Made by a program: the position numbers and the translations under genes. A stretch of DNA of 64,000 nucleotides, from the NCBI GenBank assembly GCA_946414435.1, contig CAMKOM010000010.1:1-64000 (forward strand), given 5' to 3'. Under the pieces are notes generated by a model. That model made no database searches. It was not told the origin of the DNA and was given only the letters and a program-made list of their open reading frames with translations. The DNA is from an uncultured Bacteroidota bacterium (GTDB lineage Bacteria; Bacteroidota; Bacteroidia; Bacteroidales; SZUA-534). The number at the start of each line of letters is the position of its first letter. Position 1 is the stretch's first letter. Positions 8,743 through 17,698 of this stretch are shown one piece after another.

Positions 8743-11214
8743 TCAATTGACCATCACCCGTTTAGCCTCTCCATTTGCTTTATTGCGAAGAATGTAGATG
8801 CCTTGTTCGAATCGACCGCTAAGAACAGATGTATTTCCATCCGTGATTTCGACTGTGCCGCGATAAACGCCCATGATTGTGAATACATCGTATACACCGC
8901 TATTGGCATGATCTTCTGCAATGCCAACCAGAATACTGTCATCGATAGGCTCTGTGCCAAACACAACCTTGTCGATATTGCAGTAAGATGCATCTATAAC
9001 CAGTTTAAGGATATGAGTGCCTTGTGGCAAATCAATCTTAGTTTCTCCTTTTACCAAATTATATGTATCCCAACTACCCGTATTCGGCACGTTGATTTTG
9101 CCTGTAATATCTTTATCATCAACATATAAATGGAATGCAGAGCCATCCAATCCTGACGAAACTACCGCCCCCCAATAATACTTTTGTGTTTTTTCGATTT
9201 TGACCGTGTATGTCAACCATTCGTTTTGCATAGTCATACCTAAAACGTAACCACCATGGCCTTGATAAATATCAACCCCCTCACCTGTTCGGAAGTTTGC
9301 ATCGCCCTCATTATTAGAATCACTGTCGCTGTAGGTCTGAGCCACGTAGCCATCAAGCGGAGAATCGTAATTTTCCACTTCAATTATTCCCGGAATTGTG
9401 GCTGCCATACCTTTGTATGGTTGGGTGAGCTTTTCATCCCCAGTTGCTGCCTCAAACACAAAATTGTCGATGTTGCAGGAATTTCCTTCTATAACTAAAC
9501 GCAGTGCGTATGTTCCGGCAGGCATCGCCACATTTGTGCGACCTTTAATTTCGGTATATTTTCCCCAACTATTGCTGGCTGTTTGCGGGACATTCACTTT
9601 TCCTGTCAAATCTATATCGCCCATATAAATGCGGAAAGCCGAACCTGTTGTTCCTGATGATACACGAGCCGTCCACATCATTAGCTGTTCTTCCTCGACA
9701 GTAACAGTGTATTGCACCCATTCGCCGGAATAAGTCCAGCCAATAACATATCCGTCGCCGTCGTTCTTGTCGATATCAACACCGACAGTGTCGCGGTAGA
9801 ATGTGCCATTGTCATGATAACCGCTGTTTACCACATCATTGTCGCTATACGCGATGGTGTTCTCGCCAAGGTCGAAATCTTCCGCCTCAAACTTACCAGG
9901 AAGAACGATTGGGGTGCCATGGAATGGTTTGGCCGGCTCACAAGCTTTTACAGAACAGAATTTTTCGAATAGCGTACTGCTCACGCTGCTGAGCACCTGC
10001 ATTTTGAATGTGTAATCACCGGGCACAAGTGTCGACCATTCGAACTCAATCGCCGAAGTGTCAAATTTTGCGCACAGCACTGTATCTCCATTAAAACCCT
10101 TATATACACGCACTTCTGCGATTTCATCATTGGCACTCGACGACCTTCCTTTAATAATTGTTTTGTCACCAATCATAATTGTGCTTTCTGATGGAGATAT
10201 AAAAGCATAATCGCGTGCACCTCTAACAAGAGTGCTTTTTGCTGTAATAGCAGTATCAGTCAGCATATACTCTCGCAGCCACTTAAGCGCAGGACGCTCA
10301 ACGCCATTCTTAATCAAGCCAGAAGCACCCTTTCCTTCTTCGCTATTGCCATCGTTAACCCATGTGGCGCCATAGATATAACCCCACAATGTAACACCGG
10401 CCACATATTCAGCTTCCCAAAGAATCGGAAACTGTTGTTTATAACGTTTCAGCTGTTCCTGATCATCCATTTTACAAATATCATACTCCGAAATAAAAAT
10501 CGGCAGACCTGTTCCTTTGTGTACTTTTTCAAGAGCCGCTCTGAAATCCTCCCCTTCCATATCGTTCAAATCATGCGATTGGCAACCTGCAGCATCTACC
10601 GGAGCACCTGCTTTTAAAATACGCTGCACGAGATCAATATAGCGGTCGGTATCCCATTGGAAAGTGTTGTAATCGTTGTAGATAAGCACTGCATCCGGCC
10701 AAAGTTCACGAGCCATTTGAAATGATTTGACAATCCAGTCGTATCCCGATGTACCATCACCACCAAGCGCCGCTTTGAACGGAGCCGGATTGTGACCTGA
10801 TAACGCTTCATTCACCACATCGATATACTCCAAATCAGGATAACGCTGGTGAACAGCATCGAACCATTCTTCAATTTCTTCAAGCTGCTCTTTTTGCGAA
10901 AGATTGTTCATCCATGATGGATATTGTCCACCCCAAATAAGGGTGTGAAATTTGAATGCGAAACCATGCTCCTTACAATAATTGTATTCACGATCAACCG
11001 CATCCCAATTAAATTGGTCTCGAGTTCCTTCAATTGAAGCCCACTTGGTTTCATTCTCTGGGGTGAGCTGGTCCCAATAAGTATCAAAATCTGACCTTAT
11101 CTGCCCCATTGTGGTGATATTACCCAAAAACTTGTTTGGGTTTTTGTTCAGCTGTGCTTGGCTACTCATTCCACAACAAAGCAAAAGAAGCGCCATAGTT
11201 GTTTTGATTCTCAT
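8743..11214 (-). CDS. GH10 endo-1,4-beta-xylanase with two CBM6-like modules
   Basis: This secreted enzyme should hydrolyse internal beta-1,4 links of xylan. Residues 1-21 are a signal peptide (MALLLLCCGMSSQAQ). Residues 25-320 are a GH10 barrel with the acid/base glutamate E136 in IDVVNEAL and the nucleophile E243 in ISEYDI. Further GH10 marks are TPENETKW and KFHTLIWGGQ. An Ig-like linker (about 325-430) precedes two tandem carbohydrate-binding modules of the CBM6 type (about 440-600 and 615-770). Both have a FEAEDFD or IEVENYD opening and end with an aromatic/asparagine ligand segment (NSCNIDNFVF, ASYCNIDKVVF). The final about 60 residues (GVYDVFTIMG ... GIYILRNKANGEAKRVMVN) look like a divergent T9SS sorting tail. 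It is not inside a SusC/SusD utilisation locus within this window. Confidence 0.93.
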   Translation of the reverse strand: MRIKTTMALLLLCCGMSSQAQLNKNPNKFLGNITTMGQIRSDFDTYWDQLTPENETKWASIEGTRDQFNWDAVDREYNYCKEHGFAFKFHTLIWGGQYPSWMNNLSQKEQLEEIEEWFDAVHQRYPDLEYIDVVNEALSGHNPAPFKAALGGDGTSGYDWIVKSFQMARELWPDAVLIYNDYNTFQWDTDRYIDLVQRILKAGAPVDAAGCQSHDLNDMEGEDFRAALEKVHKGTGLPIFISEYDICKMDDQEQLKRYKQQFPILWEAEYVAGVTLWGYIYGATWVNDGNSEEGKGASGLIKNGVERPALKWLREYMLTDTAITAKSTLVRGARDYAFISPSESTIMIGDKTIIKGRSSSANDEIAEVRVYKGFNGDTVLCAKFDTSAIEFEWSTLVPGDYTFKMQVLSSVSSTLFEKFCSVKACEPAKPFHGTPIVLPGKFEAEDFDLGENTIAYSDNDVVNSGYHDNGTFYRDTVGVDIDKNDGDGYVIGWTYSGEWVQYTVTVEEEQLMMWTARVSSGTTGSAFRIYMGDIDLTGKVNVPQTASNSWGKYTEIKGRTNVAMPAGTYALRLVIEGNSCNIDNFVFEAATGDEKLTQPYKGMAATIPGIIEVENYDSPLDGYVAQTYSDSDSNNEGDANFRTGEGVDIYQGHGGYVLGMTMQNEWLTYTVKIEKTQKYYWGAVVSSGLDGSAFHLYVDDKDITGKINVPNTGSWDTYNLVKGETKIDLPQGTHILKLVIDASYCNIDKVVFGTEPIDDSILVGIAEDHANSGVYDVFTIMGVYRGTVEITDGNTSVLSGRFEQGIYILRNKANGEAKRVMVN

Positions 11215-11273
11215 AACTATATGAAATTATTTAACGTTAGAATTATTAAAGATTGATTACCCGGATTTGAAAA

Positions 11274-12317
11274 TCAGTCAGATATGTTATGTTTTTTCAA
11301 CGGATTCGAGGTAAGTTGTTTATATTGTTCCCGATTGGCAAGCACGTCGCATACCAAATAAATGGCTTTCTGGAAGGCATTGGGCTGAGCAGTGTCGAGT
11401 CCGGCTTCATCGTAGCCAATGGGGAGGAACGGCGCCACACATATTTGCGGTATTCCAATCATGTAGCTCACACCGTCGTCGTACGACAACGCGCGGAACG
11501 GTACCATGCCTTGCTCATAGTATATGGCCAGCACCGCATCGAACTGACGGAACAGATTGGTGCCAAAGACTAAGTCGGCACTATAGGGACCCATTGCAAG
11601 CACATCTTCGTCGTTGGCTTTTGCTATTGCTGGCACAATGATGTCTTTTTCTTCACGTTCGAGTGAAACTGTGTCAACACATCCCGGGTTGAACCCGAGT
11701 ACTGCAATTTTAGGTTTGTCGATGGCGAAATCGGTTTTGAGTGTTTCTGACAAAATATGCAATTTTGAAACAATGTTGTCGATGGTGATATGCTTGGATA
11801 TGTCGCGCATTGGTGACATATCGGACAGCAACGCAACGCGAAGAGTGTCGTTGACAAGCATGGTCATAACCGGACTGGCGTTAAGGTTTTGTTTCACATA
11901 ATCGAACTGATTGATGATCCCAAAATCTGCCGTAATTTGTGTATTTACAGGGTTCAACACCAATGCTGTTGTTTTTCCGGCCGACAAATCGGCAACAGCA
12001 GCTTTCAACGATACGGCCGCAGCTTCGCCTGACATTGTGGTGCCGTGTCCAAGTTCAACTTTTGCATTGTCGTCGAGCACATTAATCAAGTTTGACTTGC
12101 GAGCCGAAGCGTCGTCGGCGCTTGTTACCTGGTTAAAACTGAAATTATTGATGTTTAAAGCCTTTCGATAATATGCCGCGATTTTGGGTGAACCATAAAT
12201 TACAGGTGTGCAGATTTCGTTAAAACGCTGTTCCTGAAAGGTCTTGAGCATAACTTCGTAGCTTGTTCCGTTAATGTCGCCTTGTGTTATGCCGATTTTT
12301 ATTTTGCAACTATCCAT
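11274..12317 (-). CDS. PdxA-family protein with degenerate active site
   Basis: The overall sequence clearly belongs to 4-hydroxythreonine-4-phosphate dehydrogenase (PdxA; pyridoxal phosphate synthesis). It keeps GITQGDING near the start, YGSPKIAAYYRKALNI, and a C-terminal half with FGTNLFRQFDAVLAIYYEQG. Nearly all functional motifs are changed. Only the first zinc ligand (H176 in SKHIT) remains. The second (usual NPHAG) reads NPGCV, and the third (usual YHDQG) reads YYEQG. The phosphate/substrate motifs PINK, PGHTE and the late HGT motif read PVNT, INQFD and LPIG. The frame is intact over 347 residues, so this is not simple decay. I chose the ATG at 12317 because a start 17 codons earlier adds a non-homologous hydrophobic leader. 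It probably has a new or regulatory role, or is an inactive paralogue; a canonical pdxA would have to lie elsewhere. Confidence 0.8.
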   Translation of the reverse strand: MDSCKIKIGITQGDINGTSYEVMLKTFQEQRFNEICTPVIYGSPKIAAYYRKALNINNFSFNQVTSADDASARKSNLINVLDDNAKVELGHGTTMSGEAAAVSLKAAVADLSAGKTTALVLNPVNTQITADFGIINQFDYVKQNLNASPVMTMLVNDTLRVALLSDMSPMRDISKHITIDNIVSKLHILSETLKTDFAIDKPKIAVLGFNPGCVDTVSLEREEKDIIVPAIAKANDEDVLAMGPYSADLVFGTNLFRQFDAVLAIYYEQGMVPFRALSYDDGVSYMIGIPQICVAPFLPIGYDEAGLDTAQPNAFQKAIYLVCDVLANREQYKQLTSNPLKKHNISD

Positions 12318-12337
12318 TGTTATTCGTATTAGGAACG

Positions 12338-12345
12338 CAAATTTA
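12338..12345 (-). promoter_or_regulatory. Bacteroidetes -7 element for the PdxA-like gene
   Basis: Read on the minus strand the bases are TAAATTTG, an exact match to the TAnnTTTG -7 element used by the Bacteroidetes primary sigma factor. It lies about 20 bases before the start chosen at 12317. I could not find a convincing -33 TTTG. Confidence 0.5.
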
Positions 12346-12589
12346 AAGTATCGTTGGAAAAAATCCACTTTTTGGCATTATTTTTCTCAACAGTCATGAT
12401 GGCAGGCCGATTTAGTTCTCCTAAAGATGTCTTTTTTAATATATATATTTGTATGCTGTTACAACTTACCTCCGCCTATCATTTTCAGCGGACGCTTTTT
12501 TTTTAACTTGCAACCATACAATCAGCAATTTTATGTATCTTGCTCGGCTGTTTTTGGGGAAAACAGCACTTTGATTACAACAGACTACA

Positions 12590-15220
12590 TTGAGAACGAT
12601 AATACGAATAATAGCAATATTGGTCATGCATGTGGTTGCTTTGCTGCCGTTTGATTGCGTGGCACAAATTATGGCGGGTACAACAGACTTGTCGGAAACC
12701 ATATTCGAAAAAGCTGATGCGTGGGCGCGTAGCAGCCAATACGATGACGCCCAAGCCTCCTATATCAACATTTTGAATTCAACACATGACGATATTATAA
12801 AAATAAAAGCATGTATTAGATTGTCCGACATCTACTTTATGACCGGCAACGCCGACAAGGCCATGCATTACATCAAATTCGCATATCAAATTCCTGCAAT
12901 AAACGACGATAGCAACATTGCCCTTCTGTTCAGAGTAAACAACATTGAAGCATCTCTCTACCTGTCGCGCAACCAACTGGCAAAGTGCGACTCGATAATA
13001 AAAAAGACAAAAACAAAAATTCAATACATCACAGACCGAGAAGCTCTGGCGAAATTCTTCTATGTGGCCGGCAAATACGCATTCGCATCGAACGACTACA
13101 AGACCGGCATAAGTATACTGCAAAGGGCGGCAATGCAGTACAGCGATGAGATTATAACCCCAGAATACGGGCGCGTGCTACTGCTTATTGCCCAAATGTT
13201 TCAAGTTAAAAACGATTTCAACCTTGCCGAGAAAAATGCAGAAGAGGCTCTAATGATTTTCGAGAGAAAGAATTTTGGAGTCAGCCGCATCGACGCATAC
13301 TGCCTGCTTGGAAATTTGTATTTGCAGAAAAACGAGTTGGACAAAGCCTTTGAATACTTTTCAATGGCAAAAAACATTAGCGATACTCTGCATGCCAGAC
13401 GAGGCAACGAAACTGCCAATTTGAGCCTGGCCATTTGGCATTTGAAGCAGAACGATATCCAGTCGGCTCTGCAATTCAGCCCCGCTCTGGAAAACATCGA
13501 CCCCAACAGCACCAATCCTGACATCGCTTTCAATGCCGCTATCCAGTTTGGCGAGTACTATGTGGCTAACGACGACACCGAACAGGCAATGCGATATGCC
13601 GATATCGCCAAAGAGATTTGTGCAAACTCACTTGCATGGCAGAAGCACATCGACCTGCATCAGCTATATGGGAAAATCTATCAGAAAAGCAGCAGTTTCC
13701 GCAGGGCGACATATCATTTAATGCAAGCCCAACTCTATGCCGACAGCCTGACTCTCAACATGCGCAGTATCGACATAGACTCTCTTGGAATGCAGATGGA
13801 ACTGAAACGGCAAAGTGACTTTATCAACCTGCTGACCGACGAAAACAACCAAAAAGAAAGCGCCATTGAAGACAATACAACCGTGATTAACAGGCAGAAA
13901 TCATCCATATTTTCATTAGTTGGGATCTTTATGATTGGCAGCATACTGACTTTTATGCTAGCGTGGTCGTTCTTGCAGAAAACCAAGGACAATAAGGCTC
14001 TCGAACAAACCAACAAGAAGATTGCCCAACAGAAAGAAGAAATTGAATCGCAACGTGAAAACTTGCTCAACTACACCCACGAACTTGAACGAATGTCACT
14101 CATTGCACGCGAAACCGACAACGCCATCCGGGTGTTCGACAGCGAAGGAAAAACAATCTGGGTAAACCCCGGATACACACGTCTTTATGGCTATACGCTC
14201 GACGAACTTACACAAGACGAAACGCTTGGATTCAGCACGAAAGATCCTATCAACATAAAGCAAATCATACGCTCTTGGGACTATGAAAAACAATCGATAA
14301 GCCTTGAGTCGGAAATCCGCAACAAATGGAAAATCAAACTTTGGGTGCAAACTACCCTGTCGCCAATTTACGACAGCAAAAGCATGGACATCAAACAAAT
14401 AGTGGCCATAGATACCAACATCACTACACAAAAGAAGGCTCAGCATGACATAATCAAGATGAACGAAGAGATTACGGCTAGTATCACATATGCCAAGCAC
14501 ATCCAAGATTCCATGCTGACGCCAATTACTGTGCTCACCAACCACTACCCAAACAGTTTCTGCTACTACAAGCCTCGCACCATTGTAAGTGGCGATTTCT
14601 ACTGGATGACCGAGGAGAACAACCGACTTGTTGTTGCTTGCGCCGACTCGACAGGTCACGGTGTTCCGGGTGCATTCCTGAGCCTAATTGGCATTTCGTT
14701 CCTAAGCAAGATTGTAAATGAACGAGGAATCACACAGCCCGCCATTATACTTAACCAACTGAGAATGAATATCATAAACCATCTACACCAATCTCAATCG
14801 GATCTGCTGGCTGGCGATGGCATGGACATGTCAATAATCTCCATTGACAAACGCAACGGCATGATGGAATTTGCCGGTGCCATGAACCCAATATACATCA
14901 TGCGCGATGACCGAATCATCGAACTCAAACCCGACCGCATGCCTGTGGGCTACTACGACAACGAAGATCGCGCGTTCTCATCATCGAAAGTTGCAATCAA
15001 AAGCGGCGACCAATTCTATATGTTTTCCGATGGTTACTATGACCAGTTTGGCGGATACGAAGGGTTGAAAATGAAAACTCAAAAATTCAAAGAAATACTG
15101 CGCGAATGCTGCCACAAAAGCAACGAAGAGCAAATTGCCATTCTCGACCGCGAATTCGATAATTGGAAAGGCAAACATGAACAAGTCGATGACATATTAA
15201 TTATTGGTATACAAATCTAA
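12590..15220 (+). CDS. Membrane TPR-PAS-SpoIIE (PP2C) serine phosphatase
   Basis: This 876-residue signalling protein starts at a TTG codon. An in-frame TGA lies at 12572-12574 and no ATG comes before residue 13, and the TTG start gives a normal signal sequence (RTIIRIIAILVMHVVALL). Residues about 35-400 are TPR-like helical pairs placed outside the cytoplasm. One membrane helix follows at about 440-462, then a coiled coil (465-505), a PAS domain (about 505-625; DNAIRVFDSEGKTIWVNPGY) and a SpoIIE-type PP2C phosphatase domain (about 640-876). The phosphatase metal motifs are present: SGDFYW at 667-672, ADSTGHGVPGAF near 685-696, SDGYYDQ at 813 and VDDILI near 866. Such proteins dephosphorylate anti-sigma-antagonist-like partners; the SiaB/SiaC pair at 43 kb is a candidate circuit (inference). 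Confidence 0.9.
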   Translation: MRTIIRIIAILVMHVVALLPFDCVAQIMAGTTDLSETIFEKADAWARSSQYDDAQASYINILNSTHDDIIKIKACIRLSDIYFMTGNADKAMHYIKFAYQIPAINDDSNIALLFRVNNIEASLYLSRNQLAKCDSIIKKTKTKIQYITDREALAKFFYVAGKYAFASNDYKTGISILQRAAMQYSDEIITPEYGRVLLLIAQMFQVKNDFNLAEKNAEEALMIFERKNFGVSRIDAYCLLGNLYLQKNELDKAFEYFSMAKNISDTLHARRGNETANLSLAIWHLKQNDIQSALQFSPALENIDPNSTNPDIAFNAAIQFGEYYVANDDTEQAMRYADIAKEICANSLAWQKHIDLHQLYGKIYQKSSSFRRATYHLMQAQLYADSLTLNMRSIDIDSLGMQMELKRQSDFINLLTDENNQKESAIEDNTTVINRQKSSIFSLVGIFMIGSILTFMLAWSFLQKTKDNKALEQTNKKIAQQKEEIESQRENLLNYTHELERMSLIARETDNAIRVFDSEGKTIWVNPGYTRLYGYTLDELTQDETLGFSTKDPINIKQIIRSWDYEKQSISLESEIRNKWKIKLWVQTTLSPIYDSKSMDIKQIVAIDTNITTQKKAQHDIIKMNEEITASITYAKHIQDSMLTPITVLTNHYPNSFCYYKPRTIVSGDFYWMTEENNRLVVACADSTGHGVPGAFLSLIGISFLSKIVNERGITQPAIILNQLRMNIINHLHQSQSDLLAGDGMDMSIISIDKRNGMMEFAGAMNPIYIMRDDRIIELKPDRMPVGYYDNEDRAFSSSKVAIKSGDQFYMFSDGYYDQFGGYEGLKMKTQKFKEILRECCHKSNEEQIAILDREFDNWKGKHEQVDDILIIGIQI

Positions 15221-15333
15221 CAACCAACAATATACGTCTTGCCGCACTATCTGAATCCGCTTACTAGCAAAGCGTTTACTGTTAGATAGATACCCGTAAC
15301 ATCCATTTTTTAGCAAAAAGCAACAACCTGTTT

Positions 15334-15365
15334 CTTGACAAGCACTTTCAGCGGTGTTATTTTTG
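15334..15365 (+). promoter_or_regulatory. Promoter of the four-gene cassette
   Basis: A -7 element TATTTTTG (15358-15365, TAnnTTTG) is preceded at 20 bases by CTTG (15334-15337), close to the -33 TTTG consensus of Bacteroidetes. It lies about 30 bases before the XRE regulator start at 15396. Confidence 0.6.
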
Positions 15366-15395
15366 CATTGTCAAACAATAAAAAACAATGATACT

Positions 15396-15836
15396 ATGGA
15401 AGTTAAAGACATTTTAAGGAATCTGCGCGAGCGTAACAATCTGACGCAGGAACAGATGGCCGAGCGCGTGAATGTCACTCGCCAGGCCGTGAGCCGCTGG
15501 GAAACTGGCGAGACGCAGCCCAACCCCGAAATGCTGAAAGTGCTGTCGCGGAAGTTCGATGTGTCAATCAACACGCTGCTGGGTTCGCCACGCACACTTG
15601 TGTGCCAATGCTGTGGAATGCCGCTCACCGAGGACTCGATGATTAGCCGCGATGCCGAAGGCAACTTCAACGAGGAATACTGCAAATGGTGCCTTGCCGA
15701 CGGAAAATTCACCTACACAAGCAAAGAGCAACTTATCGACTTCTGCGTTGAGCACTTGGCAAGCGACGCCTGGCCCAAGGAACAAGTCAGAGCGCATATG
15801 GAAGCCGTTGTGCCCACGCTGAAACATTGGAAATAA
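15396..15836 (+). CDS. XRE-family regulator with C-terminal zinc ribbon
   Basis: The 146-residue protein has an N-terminal helix-turn-helix (about 1-60; LRERNNLTQEQMAERVNVTR, then QAVSRWETG). A putative zinc-ribbon domain follows (about 70-146) with CQCCGMPL and CKWC as the likely metal-binding cysteines. This zinc-ribbon type is common next to small enzymes in Firmicutes and Bacteroidetes. I chose the ATG at 15396 because the HTH starts directly after it; a start at 15354 would lie inside the promoter. It is the first gene of a tight cassette: the methyltransferase starts 7 bases after its stop. It probably regulates its own operon (inference). Confidence 0.88.
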   Translation: MEVKDILRNLRERNNLTQEQMAERVNVTRQAVSRWETGETQPNPEMLKVLSRKFDVSINTLLGSPRTLVCQCCGMPLTEDSMISRDAEGNFNEEYCKWCLADGKFTYTSKEQLIDFCVEHLASDAWPKEQVRAHMEAVVPTLKHWK

Positions 15837-15843
15837 GGGATTT

Positions 15844-16638
15844 ATGCCAATCGTAAACAAAGACTTCGACAACGGAAATCCGTTCGATTTCGGGCGGACG
15901 TCAGCCGACTATGCCAAGTACCGCGATGTCTATCCGCCAGAGTTTTACAACCGACTTGCCGAACTGAAAATCGGTGTCGGTGGGCAGAAAATTCTGGATT
16001 TGGGCACAGGAACGGGTGTTCTGCCGCGGAATATGTATCGGTTTGGCGGCCAGTGGATTGGCACCGATATATCTGAAAATCAGATACAATACGCCAGGGA
16101 ATTGTCGCGGAAGGCGGGAATGGAAATCGAGTATCTGGTTTCGGCTTCCGAGGCGCTGGATTTTCCCGCCGAATCGTTCGACGTGGTGACCGCCTGCCAG
16201 TGCTTTATGTATTTCGACAAGAAAATCATTGTACCGAAAATCCACAAGTGGCTGAAAACGAATGGTCATTTGGCGGTTTTGTTTATGGCGTGGCTGCCCG
16301 ATGAGAGCGCGATTGCCGCCAAAAGCGAGGAACTTGTGCTGAAATACAACCCCGACTGGACTGGCGCGCACTGGCAGCGCAGCGCCGTGGTTGAACCCGA
16401 CTGGGCAAGCGGATTTTTCAGCCTGGCAAACGCCGTGGCATTCGACGTACCTGTCAGATTTACAAGAGAATCGTGGCACGGACGCATAAAATCGTGCCGC
16501 GGAATCGGGGCGTCGTCGCTGACGGAAGCCGAAATAGCAAATTGGGAAAAAGAGCATTTGGCCTTCTTGCAAACCGTCCCCGAACAGTTTGATATTCTGC
16601 ATTATGTAACGATTCTTGATTTGAGGAAACTGAATTAA
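15844..16638 (+). CDS. Class I SAM-dependent methyltransferase
   Basis: The 264-residue protein has the Rossmann-fold SAM-binding motif ILDLGTGTGVLP (about residues 50-61), an acidic motif II (WIGTDIS) and a FDVV motif near residue 115, as in Methyltransf_11/25 small-molecule enzymes. The N-terminal part (FGRTSADYAKYRDVYPPEFY) is typical of the UbiE/BioC-like group. The substrate cannot be told. It sits second in the XRE cassette, 7 bases after the regulator and 10 bases before the DUF3781 gene, so the four genes are probably co-transcribed. Confidence 0.88.
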   Translation: MPIVNKDFDNGNPFDFGRTSADYAKYRDVYPPEFYNRLAELKIGVGGQKILDLGTGTGVLPRNMYRFGGQWIGTDISENQIQYARELSRKAGMEIEYLVSASEALDFPAESFDVVTACQCFMYFDKKIIVPKIHKWLKTNGHLAVLFMAWLPDESAIAAKSEELVLKYNPDWTGAHWQRSAVVEPDWASGFFSLANAVAFDVPVRFTRESWHGRIKSCRGIGASSLTEAEIANWEKEHLAFLQTVPEQFDILHYVTILDLRKLN

Positions 16639-16648
16639 CGCACTATTT

Positions 16649-16912
16649 ATGGAAACGGACAACATTGGCGGAAATCCCGAAATTTTGCTGAAGAATCTTG
16701 GCAAAATCCACACCACCCCGATGGGCGTTGAACGAATCAGGCGAAACCTGCAACTTGCTGACATTGACGTGGTTGGCTTCTGCAAAAGCAAAATCGACAG
16801 CCCGGCTTGCCGCATCAGCAAAAACGGCAAAAACTGGTACTGCGAGACTGACGACATCGTAATTACAGTTAACTCATTCAGTTACACCATTATAACAGCG
16901 CACGCGAAATGA
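16649..16912 (+). CDS. DUF3781 family small protein
   Basis: This 87-residue protein matches my memory of the DUF3781 family: an early HTTPMGVERIRRNL segment, a central GKNWYC and a terminal VNSFSYTIITAHAK. Its function is unknown. Its stop overlaps the start of the SAP/DUF6434 gene by four bases (ATGA at 16909-16912), a sign of translational coupling. It has no signal peptide or membrane segment and is probably cytoplasmic. Confidence 0.8.
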   Translation: METDNIGGNPEILLKNLGKIHTTPMGVERIRRNLQLADIDVVGFCKSKIDSPACRISKNGKNWYCETDDIVITVNSFSYTIITAHAK

Positions 16913-17532
16913 CACAGCGCCCACCATTCAGCGAGATAAAAACGTATCAGGATTTTGCAAAATACTACTGGTACAGAGCCGAATTGCAGCAGATTTGCAA
17001 GCAGTTAGGCATATCGTCGGCGGGGATGAAAAACGAGTTGTGCCACAATATTGAAGAGTATTTCAAAGGGAACCGGATTGTCGGCAGCCTGCCAAAACGC
17101 AAGGTAAAACCTTCTACCACAACGCTTTCGCTCGATTCCGGACTGATTGATTGCGAATTCACCTTCGGCCCGCGTTTCCGAGCGTTTTTTGCCGAGCAAA
17201 CCGGCGTGAAGAATTTCAAATTCAACGTGGATATGGTGGCGACAGTGAAAAAAGTGAAGGAAGACGACGACAAATCGTTTACAATCAAAGATTTGCTTGA
17301 TATTTACTACGGCAAAAAGACATACGCGAAATACGACAATTCAGCACTTCAGTGGAATCGGTTTGTGAAGGATTTCTGCGCCGACCCGCAAACAGCCCGT
17401 TTTCGTAACAAGCTGAAAATGGCGGCATTACTATGGCAGAAAGTGCGCAACTCGACACGCGAGAAAATCTACACCCCTGATTTGCTGACCGAATTTGCCG
17501 AAAAACTGGACAGCGACAAGACCTGCGAGTAA
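16909..17532 (+). CDS. SAP-like domain protein with DUF6434
   Basis: The 207-residue protein has an N-terminal SAP-like helix-extended-helix region (about 8-55; YQDFAKYYWYRAELQQICKQ, then GISSAG). This fold often binds DNA. A DUF6434-type region follows (about 65-160; FRAFFAEQTG, then FKFNV), and then a helical basic tail. The arrangement is known from many Firmicutes and Bacteroidetes, but the role is not. The start overlaps the DUF3781 stop by four bases. It is the last gene of the cassette; 166 bases separate it from rplS. Confidence 0.78.
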   Translation: MTQRPPFSEIKTYQDFAKYYWYRAELQQICKQLGISSAGMKNELCHNIEEYFKGNRIVGSLPKRKVKPSTTTLSLDSGLIDCEFTFGPRFRAFFAEQTGVKNFKFNVDMVATVKKVKEDDDKSFTIKDLLDIYYGKKTYAKYDNSALQWNRFVKDFCADPQTARFRNKLKMAALLWQKVRNSTREKIYTPDLLTEFAEKLDSDKTCE

Positions 17533-17698
17533 CAATTGCATCGAACATCGAATTTTCTTACAAAATTCTTTGTTTTAGGGTGTTGCATAATATTCAAAAA
17601 GAAGTAATTTCGCAGCCGATTTACGATAATCTCTTTCAGTGACATAGGGGCCTGATACATTACGTAAACAAATTATTGAATTTTAAATATTTACTACA

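Noticed and set aside
12472..12510. Terminator-like TCCGC/GCGGA stem with a T-run upstream of the phosphatase gene
   Set aside because: The stem is only 5 bp with a 12-base loop, and no plus-strand gene precedes it, so I did not list it.
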